Shown: positions 61,555-64,000 of the stretch, piece by piece
Position numbering within the stretch: the stretch's first letter is position 1
Layout: every line of letters starts with the position of its first letter
The notes under the pieces: generated by a model
Databases searched by the model: none
Seen by the model: the letters and a program-made list of their open reading frames with translations, nothing else
Told to the model about the DNA's origin: nothing
Program-made: the position numbers and the translations under genes
DNA from: Planctomyces sp. SH-PL62
GTDB lineage: Bacteria; Planctomycetota; Planctomycetia; Isosphaerales; Isosphaeraceae
Reading direction: 5' to 3'
DNA length: 64,000 nucleotides
Assembly (NCBI RefSeq): GCF_001610895.1
Contig: NZ_CP011273.1
Span: forward strand, 2,914,001-2,978,000

Positions 61555-61558
<4 letters not shown>
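59397..61558 (-). CDS. membrane protein of unknown function with N-terminal Ala/Glu/Pro repeats, frameshifted in the repeats
   Basis: Reconstructed as about 720 residues. A GTG start at 61558 overlaps the stop of the upstream prolyl oligopeptidase by four bases (GTGA). The first 25 residues (SDEEPKPLESPPDAAAAEPD) lead into copies of a 12-residue repeat AAEPVAAAEPDA. After the repeats come WRDGLRDLGRGLEFGAWLP, several transmembrane helices, and a mostly helical region to residue 700. As read, a base is missing in the seventh 36-bp unit, so the frame breaks near 61459; adding one G joins everything. Without that correction only a 579-residue piece from a TTG at 61136 would be called. No domain recognised in the remaining part. 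Confidence 0.75.
61222..61472 (-). repeat. 36-bp tandem repeat, seven units
   Basis: Six units are exactly 36 bp (starting at 61222, 61258, 61294, 61330, 61366 and 61402); the seventh, 61438-61472, has lost one G. Partial units continue to about 61520. The unit encodes AAEPVAAAEPDA on the minus strand. Near-identity of units suggests recent expansion, and copy number may vary between strains without changing frame. Confidence 0.92.
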
Positions 61559-63696
<2,138 letters not shown>

Positions 63697-63768
63697 GAGC
63701 GGATTCGGTCCTTTCGCGTGGGGCGTCGGATCGGGTTTCTATTTCATGATCGGATGTCGCTGAAATGA

Positions 63769-63794
63769 TCCCTTCCCCGCGAGGGGGGAAGGGA
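63769..63794. repeat. dispersed palindromic element (short form)
   Basis: TCCCTTCCCC-(6 bases)-GGGGAAGGGA, lying between the prolyl oligopeptidase start and the end of the next gene upstream on the same strand; possible terminator for that gene. Confidence 0.75.
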
Positions 63795-63870
63795 TGATGA
63801 AGCGGGCCATCGCGGGGGGCGATCCCTGACGTCGAGGTCTCGTGGGCTCGTCGTCCCTGCATGGTCGCCC

Positions 63871-64000
63871 TCAGGTCCGGGGGGATCGGCGGAGGACGAG
63901 TCGGCCGGCCTCGACGGCCTCGCGGTCCGGGTCGCGGGCGATGGAGCGGAGGGCCTCGTCGAAGCGTCGGCCGCTCTCGTGGAGGAACAGCTCGGCGACG
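63871..64000 (-). CDS. C-terminal fragment of an unidentified protein, cut by the window edge
   Basis: A minus-strand frame enters from the right edge and ends with TGA at 63871-63873. The visible 42 residues (VAELFLHESGRRFDEALRSI at the beginning) are helical and charged, and end RLVLRRSPRT. Codon use has the high third-position GC of genuine genes in this window. Not enough is visible to name a family. Confidence 0.6.
   Translation of the reverse strand, partial: VAELFLHESGRRFDEALRSIARDPDREAVEAGRLVLRRSPRT

Overview
The window is GC-rich (roughly 70%) chromosomal DNA from a planctomycete, most likely of the Isosphaeraceae. The evidence is family content: a planctomycete-type bacterial microcompartment (BMC) locus, a PSCyt1/DUF1549/DUF1553 protein paired with a DUF1501 protein, a DUF1559 protein with a type IV pilin-like N-terminus, a remnant of a planctomycete ECF sigma factor, and many secreted proteins of unknown function. 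I see no rRNA, tRNA, CRISPR array, transposase or prophage.

Layout. 1-5000: a CoaB-like protein, a PAS/GGDEF/EAL signalling protein and an isocitrate dehydrogenase-family enzyme. 5006-17716: a CocE/NonD hydrolase broken by a frameshift, then the BMC locus, read on the minus strand as DeoR regulator, PduL phosphotransacylase, three BMC-H shell proteins, acetate-kinase-family kinase, BMC-P, aldehyde dehydrogenase, BMC-P, RpiB-like protein, BMC-P, class II aldolase, lactate/malate dehydrogenase and a barrel protein. 17948-27285: MutM, lipoproteins, the frameshifted DUF1559 gene, a large lipoprotein, an ammonium transporter and a TsdA-like dihaem cytochrome. 27331-31869: two tandem paralogues with C-terminal Hint domains. 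32232-34936: a two-subunit molybdenum hydroxylase. 35167-43123: secreted repeat proteins, a thioredoxin-like ferredoxin, an AlkP-superfamily hydrolase and the DUF1553/DUF1501 pair. 43545-52303: membrane proteins, an esterase, a PIG-L deacetylase, a DacZ-like diadenylate cyclase, a SUKH protein and a coiled-coil membrane protein. 52766-64000: the sigma remnant, an ArsR/SRPBCC/SRPBCC operon, an isochorismatase-family hydrolase, a PAS/GAF/receiver protein, an NnrS-like membrane protein, and a prolyl oligopeptidase overlapping a membrane protein that carries a 36-bp tandem repeat.

How genes work together. The BMC genes fit the established planctomycete/verrucomicrobial (PVM) pathway: the aldolase releases L-lactaldehyde from fuculose- or rhamnulose-phosphate, the aldehyde dehydrogenase makes an acyl-CoA, PduL makes an acyl-phosphate, the kinase yields ATP, and the dehydrogenase balances NAD(H). 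Four of the proteins carry short amphipathic helices of encapsulation-peptide type.

Caution. Five genes are interrupted by apparent 1-2 base deletions, three of them in runs of six or seven identical bases. This points to residual consensus errors in the assembly, so broken genes here should not be taken as real without checking reads.
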